Assembly: GCF_030732845.1 (NCBI RefSeq)
Contig: NZ_JASHKA010000007.1
Location: 1 to 64,000, forward strand
Length of the DNA: 64,000 bases
Direction of reading: 5' to 3'
Source: Roseibium sp. MMSF_3544
GTDB lineage: Bacteria; Pseudomonadota; Alphaproteobacteria; Rhizobiales; Stappiaceae
Below are positions 16,680 through 26,195 of this stretch, piece after piece (the first letter of the stretch is position 1; each line of letters begins with the position of its first letter). A model generated the notes under the pieces. It made no database searches. It saw only the letters and a list, made by a program, of their open reading frames with translations, and was not told the origin of the DNA. A program made the position numbers and the translations under genes.

Positions 16680-17602
16680 CGTCGGCTGAAACGGGTAAAC
16701 TGGCACTCGGCGCCGTCTGCGTTCTGGCTGCTGCGTCGGCCCCCTTCTTTTCCGACGGCTACTGGCTGTCGATCGCGACAACGGCAATGATGTACATTGC
16801 CCTGTCCACGAGCTGGGCACTCTTTTCCGGACCGACCCACCTGATTGCGCTGTCGACAGGTGCCTTCTTCGGGATCGGCGGTTATCTGGTCGGGTCCGGC
16901 ATGAGCGACTATGACCAGGGCTTCTGGACAATGGCGCTGATCGCGCCCTTGGTTGCGACGGTCCTGGCTTTGCTGATCGGTCTGGCGACACTGCGGTTGA
17001 AGGGCGTTTACTTCGTCATCTTCACGCTCGGCCTGTCTGAGATGATCCGCAACCTCGTCTCGTGGGTTCAGAACAATTTCCTCGGCTCGCGCGGTCTTTA
17101 TGTTCTGACCGATTTCACGGAAGCTCATATCTACTGGATGCTTCTGACCGTCGCGGCGGTGGTTTTCTTCTCCGGCTGGTGGGTCAACCGGTCACGGCTC
17201 GGTTTCGCGCTGCGGATCATCGGAAACGACGAGGAAGTCGCCAGGCATGTCGGCATCAATACGGCGTGGTCGAAGGTCATCCTGTTCATGACGACAGGCT
17301 TCTTTGCAGCCCTGGTCGGAGCGATTGTCGCACCGCGTTACTCTTACATTGAACCCAATGTCGTCTTTTCACCGCAGCTCAGTTTCCTGGTCGTGATCAT
17401 GGCGCTTCTTGGCGGTGTGCACCGTCTTTGGGGGCCGTTGCTTGGCGTGATCCCGTTCACCCTCATCTGGGAAGCCATCACCATCTCGTTTCCGGCCTCG
17501 ACCACACTCTTCCTCGGCCTGACCTTCTTGCTGATCGTCTATCTCATTCCGAACGGATTCGTGGGTGCATTTGAAACCGTCACCGGGAGGATCCGCAAAT
17601 GA
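16676..17602 (+). CDS. Liv-type ABC permease, LivM-like
   Basis: A 308-residue membrane protein with many hydrophobic helices. ALSTSWALFSGPTHLIALSTGAFFGIGGYL and TLRLKGVYFVIFTLGLSEMIRNLV are typical of LivM. GGVHRLWGPLLGVIPFTLIWE near 245-265 is the coupling-loop region. It overlaps both neighbours by four bases. Confidence 0.9.
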   Translation: MTSAETGKLALGAVCVLAAASAPFFSDGYWLSIATTAMMYIALSTSWALFSGPTHLIALSTGAFFGIGGYLVGSGMSDYDQGFWTMALIAPLVATVLALLIGLATLRLKGVYFVIFTLGLSEMIRNLVSWVQNNFLGSRGLYVLTDFTEAHIYWMLLTVAAVVFFSGWWVNRSRLGFALRIIGNDEEVARHVGINTAWSKVILFMTTGFFAALVGAIVAPRYSYIEPNVVFSPQLSFLVVIMALLGGVHRLWGPLLGVIPFTLIWEAITISFPASTTLFLGLTFLLIVYLIPNGFVGAFETVTGRIRK

Positions 17603-18330
17603 CACCGGGTGACACGATCCTGAAAGTAAATGATCTCACCAAGCGGTTTGGCGGATTGGTGGCGGTCAACGGGCTCTCCTTCGACGTGCAGGAACACGAG
17701 GTGATGGGCATCATCGGGCCGAACGGTTCGGGCAAGTCGACGACCATGAATCTGATCTCCGGGGCGTTGAAGGCAACCAGCGGATCAATTGTTCTGGAGG
17801 GGCACGACCTGACGCCGCTGCCGCCGCACAAGATTGCCCGTTTCGGCGTTGCCCGGACGTTTCAGCTTGTCCGTATTCTGCCGCAGCTGACCGTGATCGA
17901 AAACGTTGTTGCCGGCGCGGCGTTTGCCCATAAACCGCGATGGGGCGCGGAAGCGGAATCCTTTGCTGCGGCACTCCTTGACCGGCTTGAATTGGGAGAC
18001 AAGAAGGACCTCGGTATCGGGTCGCTGACTTACATCGACCAGAAGCGGCTTGAGCTTGCCAGAGCACTTGCGGCGGAGCCGGAAATCCTGCTGCTCGATG
18101 AATGGCTCGCCGGCCTGAACCCCAGCGAGCTTCAGATCGGTATCGAGCTGATCGCAAATCTGCGCAGGGAAGGCCGCACCATCATCCTCGTTGAGCATGT
18201 GATGGACGCAATCCGTTCCCTCTGCGACCGCTGCATCGTGATGAACTCGGGGGTGAAGATCGCCGAAGGCACGCCCGCAGACGTCCTTTCAGACCCGGAT
18301 GTCATCCGGGCTTACCTGGGAGACGACTGA
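17599..18330 (+). CDS. Liv-type ABC ATPase, LivG-like, unusual signature
   Basis: A 243-residue ATPase. Walker A is GPNGSGKSTT near residue 37. Walker B reads LLLDEWLAGLNPSEL, with Trp where Pro is usual. The ABC signature that is normally LSxGQ is SLTYIDQKRLELARAL, so the small residues expected after the serine are altered. Its partner LivF has a regular signature, so the dimer may have one degenerate ATP site. Stop and next start share a base. Confidence 0.88.
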   Translation: MTPGDTILKVNDLTKRFGGLVAVNGLSFDVQEHEVMGIIGPNGSGKSTTMNLISGALKATSGSIVLEGHDLTPLPPHKIARFGVARTFQLVRILPQLTVIENVVAGAAFAHKPRWGAEAESFAAALLDRLELGDKKDLGIGSLTYIDQKRLELARALAAEPEILLLDEWLAGLNPSELQIGIELIANLRREGRTIILVEHVMDAIRSLCDRCIVMNSGVKIAEGTPADVLSDPDVIRAYLGDD

Positions 18331-19079
18331 TGCTGACAATTTCCAATCTGACGGTTTCTTACGGCCTGCATCGGGCCCTCGGCGACGTTTCCCTCAACGT
18401 TTCCGCGGGTGAGATCGTTGTCATGCTCGGCGCAAACGGAGCCGGGAAAAGCACCTTGTTGCGCAGCGTTGCCGGCATTTGTGAAGGCCAGACCGGTGGC
18501 CGCATCGACCTCAGCGGCAAGGATATCCTGACTCGCAAATCGGATGAGATCGTGGAGGCCGGGATCGCGTTTGTACCCGAAGGCAGGGGCATATTCGGCG
18601 ATCTGACCGTTTGGGAGAACCTGATGCTGGGCGCCTATTCGGAAAGGGGCAGGCGCGGCAAGACGAAGAATCTGGACTGGGTCCTGGAACTCTTCCCCAA
18701 GCTCAAGGAGCGCAAGAGCCAGCTGGCACGGACGATGTCGGGCGGTGAGCAGCAGATGGTGGCAATCGGCCGGGCGATGATGGCAAATCCGGAAATCCTG
18801 ATGCTGGACGAACCGTCCCTGGGACTGTCACCACTCCTGTGCAAGGAGCTGTTCGAAAACCTGTCGCATATCCGGGAGACAGGCATGGGCGTGCTCCTGG
18901 TCGAACAGAACGCCAAGCAAAGTCTGGCCATCGCCGACCGAGGATACCTGATCGAAAACGGAGAGATCACCGGCGAGAACACCGCAGCAGCGATGTTGAC
19001 CGATCCCGCCGTGCAGGCGGCCTATCTGGGTGGTGGTGCTGGTTCAGAAAACCGATCTCAAGGAGGCGAAGATGGTTGA
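18330..19079 (+). CDS. Liv-type ABC ATPase, LivF-like
   Basis: A 249-residue ATPase: Walker A GANGAGKSTLL near 36, a canonical signature TMSGGEQQMVAIGRAMM near 137, Walker B LMLDEPSLGLSPLL. Typical LivF. Its 3' end overlaps the next gene's start, whose ribosome site (AAGGAGG) lies inside the livF-like coding sequence. Confidence 0.9.
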   Translation: MLTISNLTVSYGLHRALGDVSLNVSAGEIVVMLGANGAGKSTLLRSVAGICEGQTGGRIDLSGKDILTRKSDEIVEAGIAFVPEGRGIFGDLTVWENLMLGAYSERGRRGKTKNLDWVLELFPKLKERKSQLARTMSGGEQQMVAIGRAMMANPEILMLDEPSLGLSPLLCKELFENLSHIRETGMGVLLVEQNAKQSLAIADRGYLIENGEITGENTAAAMLTDPAVQAAYLGGGAGSENRSQGGEDG

Positions 19080-19851
19080 AGGCAAGAAGATCATTGTCAC
19101 CGGTGCAGCATCGGGCATCGGCGAAGAGACTGCCAGACAGTTGAAAGCCGGGGGTGCCGAGGTCATCGCCGTTGACCGCGACGAGCCACGCGTCGATGTC
19201 GATGCGTTTCACAAGGTGGACCTGACGGATGAAGCAGCCGTCGATGCATTGATCGAGACCCTGAAGCCGGTCAACGCCGACGGCCTTGCCAATATTGCGG
19301 GCGTACCGCCGACAGCACCGCCCGAAGTGGTCGTAACCGCCAATCTCGTCGCGTTGAAAAAGCTGACGCTTGGCCTTGTGCAACACCTTGCCGACAACGC
19401 TTCCATCGTGAACCTCGCCTCGCTCGCGGGTATAGGCTGGGAAGGCGCGGTCGACCGGATCAAGGCCGCAGACGAGCTGAGCTATGCCGGTGTTTCGGAA
19501 TTCTGTGACGCGAACAACATCACGCCGGACAATAGCTATTTCTTCACGAAACAGGCGCTGGTTGCCTGGACGCATGAATTGCGCTGGGTGTGGCGCGACC
19601 GCGGTATTCGAATGAACGCCGTCAGTCCCGGCCCGGTCAACACTCCGATCCTGAAAGACTTCCTGGAGACGCTCGGCGAGCGCGCGGAGGAGGACATGAA
19701 AATCATGGACCGTCCCGGAACGCCCGCCGATATCGCGCCGGTGGTGGTGTTTCTGCTCGGTAACGGGTCTGTCTGGCTGCGCGGGGCCAACATCGCAGCC
19801 GACGGCGGCATGCGCGCCCATATCGACGCCACATCCAACGGGCTCACCTGA
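19072..19851 (+). CDS. SDR, coniferyl-alcohol-dehydrogenase-like
   Basis: A 259-residue SDR beginning KKIIVTGAASGIGEETARQL. The active-site region is atypical of generic SDRs: an insertion with SYAGVSEFCDANNITPDNSY precedes YFFTKQALVAWTHELRWVW. This layout fits the CalA/3-alpha-hydroxysteroid-dehydrogenase-like group. The predicted job is oxidation of an aromatic allylic alcohol to the aldehyde that the flanking ALDHs would then oxidise. The start follows AAGGAGG and overlaps the ATPase gene. Confidence 0.78.
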   Translation: MVEGKKIIVTGAASGIGEETARQLKAGGAEVIAVDRDEPRVDVDAFHKVDLTDEAAVDALIETLKPVNADGLANIAGVPPTAPPEVVVTANLVALKKLTLGLVQHLADNASIVNLASLAGIGWEGAVDRIKAADELSYAGVSEFCDANNITPDNSYFFTKQALVAWTHELRWVWRDRGIRMNAVSPGPVNTPILKDFLETLGERAEEDMKIMDRPGTPADIAPVVVFLLGNGSVWLRGANIAADGGMRAHIDATSNGLT

Positions 19852-19873
19852 GCCAAGACATGAAGAGATCAAA

Positions 19874-21319
19874 ATGAAAATTTCCATGCTGATTGGTGGC
19901 GCCGACGTTTCCGCGCGCGAAAACCGAACCTTCGAACGGCACGATCCTGTGACCGGGGACGTCGCAACCATTGCTCCGGCAGCTTCAGTCGAAGACGCAA
20001 GGACGGCCGCCGGGGCAGCCGGCAAAGCCTATCCGGAGTGGTCGGCGACCGCTCCAGCCCTGCGACGCAGTCTGCTGCTCAAGGCGGCCGACGCACTGGA
20101 TGCTATGGCTCCGGAAATTACCAGTACCGCGACCGCAGAAACGGGCGCGACGGCACCCTGGATCGGCTTCAACTGCATGCTCGGTGCGGGCATGTTGCGC
20201 GAGGCGGCGTCGATGACAACTCAGATCACCGGTGAGGTCATCCCTGCCAACAAGCCCGGCACATTGGCAATGGCGCAGCGAAAACCGCTTGGTGTCTGTC
20301 TCGGCATCGCCCCGTGGAATGCTCCGGTCATTCTTGGCGTGCGTGCCATCGCGATGGCGATCGCCTGCGGGAACACCGCGATCCTGAAAGCATCGGAACT
20401 GTGCCCGGCGACCCATCTTGCAATCGGCGAAGCCTTCCGCCGCGCCGGGTTTCCCGATGGCGTTCTGAACGTCGTCACCAATGCCCCGGAAGATGCCGCC
20501 GATGTGGTTTCGGCACTGATCAGTGCGCCGGAGGTCAGGCACATCAATTTCACGGGCTCGACGTCCGTCGGCCGGATTATTGCCCAGAAGGCGGCAACAC
20601 ATCTCAAGCCTGTTCTTTTGGAACTGGGTGGAAAGGCACCCATGGTCGTTCTGGACGATGCCGATCTGGACGGCGCTGTGAATGGTGCCGCCTTTGGCGC
20701 CTTCATGAACCAGGGCCAGATCTGCATGTCGACGGAACGGATCATTGTCCACCAGGGCATAGCCGAAAAGTTCGTTGAAGCCCTGGCGGCGAAAGCGGCA
20801 GCGCTTCCCGCAGGCAATCCGCGTGAAAAGGTGGTGCTCGGGTCTCTCGTGACGCGGGAAGCTGCCGAAAAAATGGACGCGCTCATGGAGGATGCGACTG
20901 CCAAGGGCGGCCATGTCGTCGCCGGCGGCAAACGAGACGGCGCCATTGTGGAGGCGACGCTGATCGACAACGTCACGCCGGACATGCGCATCTACGCCGA
21001 AGAGAGCTTCGGTCCGGTGAAATCGATCATCCGGGTTGCAGACGATGACGAGGCAATACGTGTAGCCAACGACACCGAGTATGGGCTCTCCGCCGCTGTC
21101 TACAGCTCTGACATCCAGCGGGCACGTTACGTCGCTGACCGGATCGAAAGCGGCATCTGCCACATCAACGGTCCGACCGTCGGAGACGAAGCCCAGATGC
21201 CGTTTGGCGGCGTAAAGGACTCCGGTTACGGCCGCTTCGGCGGCAGGGCAGGCGTCGACTCGTTCACCTCGATCCGCTGGGTCACGATTGAAGACCCGCA
21301 CCAGCACTATCCGTTCTAA
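19874..21319 (+). CDS. Aldehyde dehydrogenase, vanillin-dehydrogenase-like
   Basis: A 481-residue ALDH. GIAPWNAPVILGVRAIAMAI, FTGSTSVGR, LELGGKAP and NQGQICMSTERI contain the cofactor site, the base and the catalytic Cys. EESFGPVKSI and MPFGGVKDSGYGRFGG complete the fold. The protein is clearly related to the operon's first ALDH and equally close to vanillin dehydrogenases. Two such enzymes in one operon suggest two aldehyde intermediates or overlapping specificities. Confidence 0.9.
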   Translation: MKISMLIGGADVSARENRTFERHDPVTGDVATIAPAASVEDARTAAGAAGKAYPEWSATAPALRRSLLLKAADALDAMAPEITSTATAETGATAPWIGFNCMLGAGMLREAASMTTQITGEVIPANKPGTLAMAQRKPLGVCLGIAPWNAPVILGVRAIAMAIACGNTAILKASELCPATHLAIGEAFRRAGFPDGVLNVVTNAPEDAADVVSALISAPEVRHINFTGSTSVGRIIAQKAATHLKPVLLELGGKAPMVVLDDADLDGAVNGAAFGAFMNQGQICMSTERIIVHQGIAEKFVEALAAKAAALPAGNPREKVVLGSLVTREAAEKMDALMEDATAKGGHVVAGGKRDGAIVEATLIDNVTPDMRIYAEESFGPVKSIIRVADDDEAIRVANDTEYGLSAAVYSSDIQRARYVADRIESGICHINGPTVGDEAQMPFGGVKDSGYGRFGGRAGVDSFTSIRWVTIEDPHQHYPF

Positions 21320-21341
21320 TTCAGCACAGAAGGGATTTCCC

Positions 21342-21725
21342 ATGAGCGATCTTGAGCAGAACAAGCAGAACGTTACCGCGTTTTATGAAATGATGTTCAA
21401 CGACTGCCGCCCACGTGAAGCCATCGAGACCTATGCCGGCGCGGACTACATTCAGCACAATCCGCATGTCGGCGACGGCAAGGAGGCTTTCATTGCCTAT
21501 TTCGAAGAAATGGCAGCCGGGTATCCGGGCAAGAGGGTCGTGATCAAACGGGCATTTGCGGAGGGCAATCACGTTGTCCTGCACTGCCACCAGATCTGGC
21601 CGGAAGGCCTGGAATACGCCGGTATCGACATCTTCCGGCTGGACGAGAACGGCAAGATTGTCGAACACTGGGACGTACTCCAGGAACTGCCCGCCACCAG
21701 CAAGAACGACAACGGCATGTTCTGA
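21342..21725 (+). CDS. SnoaL-like protein
   Basis: A 127-residue SnoaL/NTF2-like protein: NVTAFYEMMFNDCRPREAIETY, YIQHNPHVGDGKEAFIAYF, and DIFRLDENGKIVEHWDVLQ. Last gene of the catabolic operon, 22 bases after the ALDH. Family members include cyclases and isomerases, and many are of unknown function; here it may act on a pathway intermediate. Confidence 0.82.
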   Translation: MSDLEQNKQNVTAFYEMMFNDCRPREAIETYAGADYIQHNPHVGDGKEAFIAYFEEMAAGYPGKRVVIKRAFAEGNHVVLHCHQIWPEGLEYAGIDIFRLDENGKIVEHWDVLQELPATSKNDNGMF

Positions 21726-21850
21726 AGGTGCAGATACGGGGTGGGGGTTACACGAAGGCACCGATGAGAGGCCAGTGGGCGACCGTCAATCGTCTCAGCG
21801 CCGGTTGTATGGCTGCTTCCTCGTAGACGCGCCAGACGCAACTTCGGAGG

Positions 21851-22795
21851 TCATGTGTTGATCTCGGAAAGATATCGTTCCGCGTCAAGAGCGGCCATAC
21901 AGCCCATGCCCGCGCTTGTTACAGCTTGCCGATAGACACTGTCGGTCAGGTCGCCTGCTGCAAAGACACCGGGAACCGATGTTTCGGTGCCGTTCCCCGT
22001 CAGTTTCACATAACCGCTGTCCAATAACTCTATGGAGTTTTTGAACAATTCTGTCGCCGGTGAGTGTCCGATCGCGACAAACACGCCCTGGCAATCCAGT
22101 GCACGCACCTTTTGGGTGGTCGCGTCCCTGACTTTCACCCCGGTCACACCGAGAGGTGTCTCCTGACCGGTCACTTCTTCAAGGGTGTGGTTCCAGAGAA
22201 CGTTAATTTTCCCGTTCTTGAACAGCCGGTCCTGAAGAACCTTTTCCGCCCGGAGCTTGTCGCGCCGGTGGATCAAGGTCACCCTGGATGCAAAGTTCGT
22301 CAGAAATAAAGCCTCTTCAACTGCTGTGTTCCCGCCTCCGACAACCACGACATCCTGTCCGCGAAAAAAGAAACCGTCGCAGGTGGCACATGCTGATACG
22401 CCAAAGCCCTTGAATTTCTCCTCTGAGGGAAGTCCAAGCCAATTTGCCGTCGCACCTGTCGACAGAATGACCGCATCGGCGCTCAGGCTGAGGCCGCCTT
22501 CGGACTGTGCCGTAAAAGGGCGGGTGGACAAATCAAGGCGGGTTATGTGGTCAGTTACCACTTCACAACCCGTTTCCTTGCAGTGGGCCTCCATCCGGAC
22601 CATCAGGTCAGGCCCCTGGACGGAGGTATCTCCTGGCCAATTTTCCACATCTGTCGTGGTTGCAAGTTGACCACCGGATTCGTGACCCTGAACCAAGATT
22701 GGCTCCAACATCGCACGGCTTGCATAAATGCCAGCCGTGTATCCTGCCGGGCCGGATCCAATGATCAGCAGCTTTGTGTGTTTGACGCTCGTCAT
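21851..22795 (-). CDS. trxB: Thioredoxin reductase
   Basis: A 314-residue NADPH-dependent flavoprotein. FAD-binding [16 protein letters not shown] near residue 13, the redox motif CATC near 136-139, NADPH-binding [16 protein letters not shown] near 154, and [31 protein letters not shown] at the C-terminus are intact. It lies 83 bases after the TRAP permease gene on the same strand, so it could be co-transcribed with the TRAP operon, which would be an unusual link. Confidence 0.93.
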   Translation of the reverse strand: MTSVKHTKLLIIGSGPAGYTAGIYASRAMLEPILVQGHESGGQLATTTDVENWPGDTSVQGPDLMVRMEAHCKETGCEVVTDHITRLDLSTRPFTAQSEGGLSLSADAVILSTGATANWLGLPSEEKFKGFGVSACATCDGFFFRGQDVVVVGGGNTAVEEALFLTNFASRVTLIHRRDKLRAEKVLQDRLFKNGKINVLWNHTLEEVTGQETPLGVTGVKVRDATTQKVRALDCQGVFVAIGHSPATELFKNSIELLDSGYVKLTGNGTETSVPGVFAAGDLTDSVYRQAVTSAGMGCMAALDAERYLSEINT

Positions 22796-22878
22796 GACCG
22801 CATACGCCTCTCAAATCGCGTTGTTGATTTGCCTTCGCTGGGCATGGCTTTCACGGAACCTGAAAACGCATGGTGGGG

Positions 22879-24177
22879 CTAATACATCGCAAGCCAGGGC
22901 AGGGCCCACAAAACGCACAGCACAAGCACCTGGATGCAGACGAAAGGAAGATAGGACCGGAAGATCTTCTCCAGTTTTATATGCGGCGGGGTTACTGTTT
23001 TCATATAAAAAGCCGCAGTTCCCAGAGGCGGTGTCATGTATCCGATCTGGCAGGCGATCGCGAACATGACGCCGAACCAGATCAGGTCATAGCCGAGGCC
23101 CGAGGCGATCGGCGCAAACACCGGAACGGTCAGAAGGGCGATCGAGGTGCCGTCCATGAAAAGGCCGAGAAGACACCAGATAACTAAAATGGAGCCCATG
23201 AGGACGGCCCGTGAAAGGTCGGAATCGAGATAGAGCTTCTCGATGAACGTCGTTCCGCCGAGAAAATTGTAGACGCCAATCAGGGAAATTGCTCCAAAGA
23301 CGAGCCAAAGCACGATCCCGGAAGTTTCGATCGTCTGCATCGACGCCTTGCGGAGCGTTTCAAAGTTGAGCCGCCCACGCAGCGCCGTGACCACGATCAT
23401 TGCTGCGGCCCCAAGCGCGGCTGCCTCGGTAACGGCGGCAATACCCAGATAAATGCTTCCGAGCACTCCGCCGCCGACGAGCAGTGGCGGCACAAGGCGG
23501 AAAAGGATGGAGAGGACCTCTCCACGGGAAGGGCGTTCGCGGCCTGTGGGAGGTCCGAGTTTGGGATTAATTGTGCAGCGTCCCATGATGTAAAGGATAT
23601 AGAGAGATCCTAGCAGCAGGCCCGGGACGACGGCTGCCTTGAAGAGATCTCCAACCGCGACATTGGCAATGAGGCCAAAGAAGATGAGATTGATGCTTGG
23701 CGGGATCATTGTGCCCAACGAGCCGCCGGCGCCTATTGTTCCGATCGCGAGGTTCTCATCATAGCCGTGCCGCAGCAATTGGGGCAGGGCCAGCATTCCC
23801 AAAAGCATGATCTCACCGCCAATGACGCCGGTCATCGAAGCGAGAATGACCGCGACGATCATCGTCATGACCGCCAATCCGCCCGGCATCGCCCCTCCAA
23901 GAAGACTCATTCCATTGAACAGGTCATCGGCAATGCCGCTTTTTTCCATGAGCGTTGCCATGAAAATGAAGAATGGCAACGACACCAGAACATAGGTGTT
24001 GATGAAGCTGAAAATACGTCCTGACATCAGCACCAGAAGCTGCAAATTGTCCGGATCGAAGAGGAACACCGTGGCAACGATGCCGGTGGCAACCCCGATC
24101 GGTACGCCGATCAACATCAGCACAATCACCGACCCAAACAGCAGTATGGAGATCAGCTCAATGGGCATCGTGGCCAC
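22879..24177 (-). CDS. TRAP transporter large permease (DctM)
   Basis: A 432-residue protein with about 12 hydrophobic segments. GGSLGTMIPPSINLIFFG and the C-terminal MTPPLGTAAFYMK are DctM signatures. It imports organic anions driven by a sodium gradient together with the small subunit and periplasmic protein encoded upstream. It overlaps the small-subunit gene by 20 bases. It resembles the FcbT3-type group; substrate not known. Confidence 0.92.
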   Translation of the reverse strand: MATMPIELISILLFGSVIVLMLIGVPIGVATGIVATVFLFDPDNLQLLVLMSGRIFSFINTYVLVSLPFFIFMATLMEKSGIADDLFNGMSLLGGAMPGGLAVMTMIVAVILASMTGVIGGEIMLLGMLALPQLLRHGYDENLAIGTIGAGGSLGTMIPPSINLIFFGLIANVAVGDLFKAAVVPGLLLGSLYILYIMGRCTINPKLGPPTGRERPSRGEVLSILFRLVPPLLVGGGVLGSIYLGIAAVTEAAALGAAAMIVVTALRGRLNFETLRKASMQTIETSGIVLWLVFGAISLIGVYNFLGGTTFIEKLYLDSDLSRAVLMGSILVIWCLLGLFMDGTSIALLTVPVFAPIASGLGYDLIWFGVMFAIACQIGYMTPPLGTAAFYMKTVTPPHIKLEKIFRSYLPFVCIQVLVLCVLWALPWLAMY

Positions 24178-24703
24178 TCCGCCCGTTTCTTTGCGCCGAC
24201 AGTGTTCGCTTGAACTCCAGAATTGCCTGCGCCAGGAACAAAAGGCAGGCTAACGCAAAGATCACCCGAAGAGCTGCCGGAATGGGCACGTCCCAGGTTC
24301 CGGGAAATGTTTCCGGCCGCCATTCGCCGCCCCGGAACCGGTAAGTCGCCTCATAGGCCTGGATTGAAGCAGCGTAGGCGAGCGTCAGCCCCCAGAGCAC
24401 CGTAAGAGCCGAGCTGAGCAGGTCTGCCAACCTGCAGCCGGCTGGAGGCAACCTGTCATACAAAAACGTGACCCGGATCAGCTTCCGCTGTTGCAGGACA
24501 TAGGGCCCTGCCAGAACAAATGATATGGCCGCAAATGAAACCGCGGTATTGAAGACCCAGTTCGTCGGGGCATTGAAAACATACCGGGCGAGGACCTCGT
24601 AGGCCGACACAAGAATTGCGGGCACGATCATCAGCGCGGCAATCTTTCCGGCACCAAGAGACAATCGATCAATCAGGGTCAGATCCACGATTTTCAGCTC
24701 CAA
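24158..24703 (-). CDS. TRAP transporter small permease (DctQ)
   Basis: A 181-residue protein with four predicted transmembrane helices. VLARYVFNAPTNWVFNTAVSFAAISFVLAGPYVLQQRKLIRV is the typical DctQ central region. It acts as the membrane partner of the large permease. Confidence 0.88.
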   Translation of the reverse strand: MELKIVDLTLIDRLSLGAGKIAALMIVPAILVSAYEVLARYVFNAPTNWVFNTAVSFAAISFVLAGPYVLQQRKLIRVTFLYDRLPPAGCRLADLLSSALTVLWGLTLAYAASIQAYEATYRFRGGEWRPETFPGTWDVPIPAALRVIFALACLLFLAQAILEFKRTLSAQRNGRSGHDAH

Positions 24704-24781
24704 ATCGCCGATAGTTCACTGTGGAGCGCGAGGCACGTTATGAAGGCGCCCCGCGCGTAGAAACTGTTGCCGGAAGGGGCG

Positions 24782-25789
24782 TTACAGCAAGTTCAGCTTT
24801 TCCATGCAGGCAATGTGAAGATCATAGGCTTTTTGCGCGCTGCCGCTGTCTGATGCGTATTCCTTGACAGCTTCCGCAGCGAGTGCGCGGAACTTCTGTC
24901 TGTCTTCGACGGACCAGTCGTGAACGGTGACGCCAAGATCCTGCATGCCGCCGAGTGCTTCCTGGTCTTCAAGGAAAGTGACCTGGGCCAGATCGGTTGC
25001 AAACTGGTTTGCAGCAACCTCAACGATCGCCTTCAAATCGTCATCCAATGCGTCCCATTTTTTGGAGCTGAACGAGATTTCAAAAGCAGGCATCGAGGTT
25101 ATGCTTGGATAAATAGTGTGCTTGGCGAACTCGTGCAGTCCAGCCTGCAGATTTGTGCCGAGTGTGCTGTAATCCGTCGCATCCACCAGTCCTGAACTCA
25201 GTGCTTCAAAGACCTCGCTGCCAGGCAAGGTCACGACACTCACGCCCGCGGCAGAAAACACAGACCCAACGACGCCGCCAGGTGCCCGCATTTTTATGCC
25301 TTCCATGGCGCCAATTCCCGGCAGCGGGATATTTGATGGGATCGCTTCAGGTTGCCAGAAGGCGGTGCCAACCAGATGAGCGCCATATTCGCCGTACAGC
25401 TCGCCCAGCATTTCCTTGCCGCCACACTGATCGTAAAACATTTTGAACTGATCAGGAGTTTCGTAACCCGCCATGAAATGACCCAGGACGGCAAAGGCCT
25501 TGTCCTGGCCGGCAAAATAGCCAACGGACGCAAAGTGACCGTCCAACAGGCCCTTGCCAATCGCATCGAGCGTCTCGCTGGCGTCGACCACCGCTCCATC
25601 AGGCAGAATTTCAATCGTAAGCCGGCCCCCTGACATCAGGCCGACATTTTCAGCGAACTTCTCCAGCTGCTGGTTCGCGGACGAGCCGGCGGAGACCACG
25701 GACTGAATCCGCAAGTTTTCTGCACTGGCGGTGGATACTGCACCCAGTATCAGGATGGCGCTGCAGGCACTTACTAGAACAGTTTTCAT
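24782..25789 (-). CDS. TRAP transporter substrate-binding protein (DctP)
   Basis: A 335-residue periplasmic protein with signal peptide MKTVLVSACSAILILGAVSTASA. ADGAVVDASETLDAIGKGLLDGHFA-type sequence and the binding-site arginine region IKMRAPGGVVGSVF fit DctP proteins of the mannitol/chloroaromatic subgroup. GGGGAAG precedes the ATG. First gene of the operon. A perfect TATTGCATGCAATA palindrome lies 92 bases upstream, a likely site for the nearby GntR regulator. Confidence 0.9.
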   Translation of the reverse strand: MKTVLVSACSAILILGAVSTASAENLRIQSVVSAGSSANQQLEKFAENVGLMSGGRLTIEILPDGAVVDASETLDAIGKGLLDGHFASVGYFAGQDKAFAVLGHFMAGYETPDQFKMFYDQCGGKEMLGELYGEYGAHLVGTAFWQPEAIPSNIPLPGIGAMEGIKMRAPGGVVGSVFSAAGVSVVTLPGSEVFEALSSGLVDATDYSTLGTNLQAGLHEFAKHTIYPSITSMPAFEISFSSKKWDALDDDLKAIVEVAANQFATDLAQVTFLEDQEALGGMQDLGVTVHDWSVEDRQKFRALAAEAVKEYASDSGSAQKAYDLHIACMEKLNLL

Positions 25790-26195
25790 TTTGATTCTTC
25801 CCCTCTTCGGAAAAGGCCGGGCCCCTCCTGACCCTCCTTTTGAAACGCAAAAGCGTCACAAGATGAATTCTTGATTATCATATTGCATGCAATAGTCAAT
25901 CTTTGAAAGATAAGTTTGACTCTGCCCTTTATAATTCGTGAATTTTTCACTTTTGTACAAGGTGTATTGTAATAAGCTTTTCATAAGCGTCTGACAAAAT
26001 TGACTTTTTAAATGAAAGAATTAACTGGAAATGGCAATCACCCGACGGCATTTGAATGTAAGAGAGTCGATTTACAAATTTAAACAATATATTCTGAAAA
26101 CAATATAAACTATTGTTTTTAATGTTTTTTAAAAACTTGTAAAAAAAACAATAGCTGATATATTCGCCTCCGAATTTGGTTCAGGAGAGCTGATC
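25790..26195. other. AT-rich divergent promoter region
   Basis: About 400 bp, much richer in A/T than the rest of the window, between dctP and the glutaredoxin-DinB gene. It contains the 25881-25894 palindrome and, at 26084-26125, two AAACAATATA direct repeats followed by an imperfect AAACAATATA/CTATTGTTT inverted pair. No open frame of note. It probably holds both promoters. Confidence 0.6.
25881..25894. promoter_or_regulatory. Perfect palindrome, candidate GntR operator
   Basis: TATTGCATGCAATA, 14 bp, upstream of dctP. FCD-type GntR regulators often bind short palindromes of this size. Confidence 0.5.
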
